Notes under the pieces: model-generated
What the model was told of the DNA's origin: nothing
Database searches by the model: none
The model's input: only the letters and a program-made list of their open reading frames with translations
Position numbers and translations under genes: made by a program
Shown here: positions 63,029 to 64,000 of the stretch, piece by piece
How the letters are laid out: each line of letters opens with the position of its first letter
Numbering within the stretch: position 1 is the first letter of the stretch
Assembly: GCF_000422965.1 (NCBI RefSeq)
Contig: NZ_AUHB01000002.1
Location: 445,325 to 509,324, forward strand
DNA length: 64,000 nt
Reading direction: 5' to 3'
Source of the DNA: Pleomorphomonas oryzae DSM 16300
Lineage (GTDB): Bacteria > Pseudomonadota > Alphaproteobacteria > Rhizobiales > Pleomorphomonadaceae

Positions 63029-64000
63029 TCAGGCGCTTTCGCGGAAGTCGGCGTCGTCATCGTCAGGGCCACCCATGTCGAGGTCGAGCGCGAAGCCGCG
63101 TACCGCCTCCTGCTGGGCCTTGACGGTCTGACGCAGCATCTTGCCGGAGCCGGTGATCTTCGGCGCGACAGTCGGCTGCGGACGACGTGTGGCGGTCTGG
63201 CTGGCAGCCGGTTTGGCGGCCTTGCCGGGCGCCTTGCGCTGGGCAGTCTTGGTGTCAATGTTGTCGACGCGGAAGAAGGCGATCGAGGCCTGCAGTTCCT
63301 CGGCCTGGGCAGCCAGCTCTTCCGAGGTGGCCGACATCTCTTCGGAGGCGCCGGCGTTCTGCTGCGTCACCTTGTCGAGCTGCTGGATCGCCTGGTTGAT
63401 CTGGGCGGCGCCGATGTCCTGCTCGCGGCAGGCCGCGGAGATCTCCGACACCAGTTCGGCGGTCTTGCGGATGTCCGGCACCAGGCGGTTGAGCATGTCA
63501 CCGGCCTGCTGGGCAGAGGCAACCGTGTCGACCGACATCTGCGAGATCTCGGTGGCGGCGGCCTGCGAGCGCTCGGCAAGCTTCCTGACTTCCGAGGCGA
63601 CGACGGCAAAGCCGCGACCATGCTCGCCGGCACGGGCCGCTTCGACGGCGGCGTTCAGGGCCAGAAGGTCGGTCTGGCGGGCGATCTCCTGGACGATGCC
63701 GATCTTCTCGGCGATGGTCTGCATGGCGGCGACGGCCTGAGTGACGGCCTGACCGGAGGTCTCGGCGTCCTTGGCCGACTGACGGGCAATCTTCTCGGTC
63801 TGAGCGGCGTTGTCGGCGTTCTGCTTGATGTTGGAGGCCATCTCCTCCATCGACGAGGAGGCTTCCTCGGCCGACGAGGCCTGCTCGGTGGCACCCTGGG
63901 CGATCTGCTCGGAGGCCGACGACAGCTGCTGGCTGCCGGCCGACACGTTGTCGGAGGCAACGAGAGCATCCGCGACAACAGACCGAAGACGCTCCACCAT
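63029..64000 (-). CDS. Methyl-accepting chemotaxis protein, partial
   Basis: The C-terminal 323 or more residues of a receptor whose N-terminus lies outside the window. The signalling hairpin tip is [36 protein letters not shown], with long flanking methylation helices rich in Ala, Gln and Glu. A tail [11 protein letters not shown] ends the protein. The sensor domain is not visible, so the ligand is unknown. It heads cheW-cheR-cheB, which suggests a dedicated chemosensory unit; cheA and cheY are not in the window. Confidence 0.93.
   Translation of the reverse strand: MVERLRSVVADALVASDNVSAGSQQLSSASEQIAQGATEQASSAEEASSSMEEMASNIKQNADNAAQTEKIARQSAKDAETSGQAVTQAVAAMQTIAEKIGIVQEIARQTDLLALNAAVEAARAGEHGRGFAVVASEVRKLAERSQAAATEISQMSVDTVASAQQAGDMLNRLVPDIRKTAELVSEISAACREQDIGAAQINQAIQQLDKVTQQNAGASEEMSATSEELAAQAEELQASIAFFRVDNIDTKTAQRKAPGKAAKPAASQTATRRPQPTVAPKITGSGKMLRQTVKAQQEAVRGFALDLDMGGPDDDDADFRESA

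Overview
The window looks like chromosomal DNA of a high-GC alphaproteobacterium of the order Hyphomicrobiales (Rhizobiales). The signs are a soluble FixL/FixJ/FixK oxygen-sensing cascade, a ccoNOQP-ccoGHIS cbb3 oxidase cluster, a 5-aminolevulinate synthase (Shemin-type HemA), a Cpa/Tad pilus operon and many rhizobial-style small regulators. A Pleomorphomonas-like genus is a guess from gene content and was not tested. There is no phage, complete insertion sequence or CRISPR array; gene density is that of a normal chromosome.

Layout. 1-4 kb: a partial coiled-coil protein, a MerR regulator, a periplasmic coiled-coil protein, mscL and a class I aminotransferase. 4.1-19.0 kb: a microaerobic regulon: fixL, fixJ, a lone receiver protein and fixK, then convergent hemN, divergent ccoNOQP, ccoGHIS, and convergent hemA. 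FNR/FixK boxes (TTGAC-N4-ATCAA and a perfect TTGAT-N4-ATCAA) stand upstream of ccoN and hemA, so sensor, regulator and targets sit side by side: the oxidase, its assembly factors and the haem supply. 19.4-31.1 kb: a receiver protein, a small secreted protein, a polysaccharide deacetylase, then tadD-(gap)-cpaBCEF-tadBC without pilin, prepilin peptidase or tadEFG, followed by alanine racemase and a methyltransferase.

31.2-36.8 kb: a ketodeoxyuronate operon (kdgK-kdgT-yhcH-kduI-kduD) diverging from a GntR/FCD regulator. 36.8-42.9 kb: an AraC regulator, a secreted protein, exbB-exbD-tonB, a DUF898 membrane protein and a membrane M48 peptidase. 42.9 kb: a structurally odd tRNA-Cys. 43.1-60.2 kb: a glycan-use locus with a CehA/McbA-type PHP hydrolase, a GH38 alpha-mannosidase, a LacI regulator, a GH105 unsaturated uronyl hydrolase, an 844-residue protein I cannot assign, a five-gene peptide/oligosaccharide-type ABC importer and a HAD-like protein with an unassigned N-terminal half. 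A shared motif (TTGAAA-N5-CAAGT) lies in the lacI/GH38 promoter region and upstream of the ABC importer, hinting at one regulon. The GH105 product (a 4-deoxy-5-keto-uronate) is the substrate of the KduI/KduD/KdgK route 15 kb away, so the two sugar loci probably form one pathway.

60.2-64 kb: chemotaxis genes mcp (partial), cheW, cheR and cheB. Between cheR and cheB lie two tandem long hairpins of the same design whose arms have diverged in a compensatory way. These hairpins, the unusual tRNA-Cys and the unassigned 844-aa glycan-locus protein are the least explained items here.
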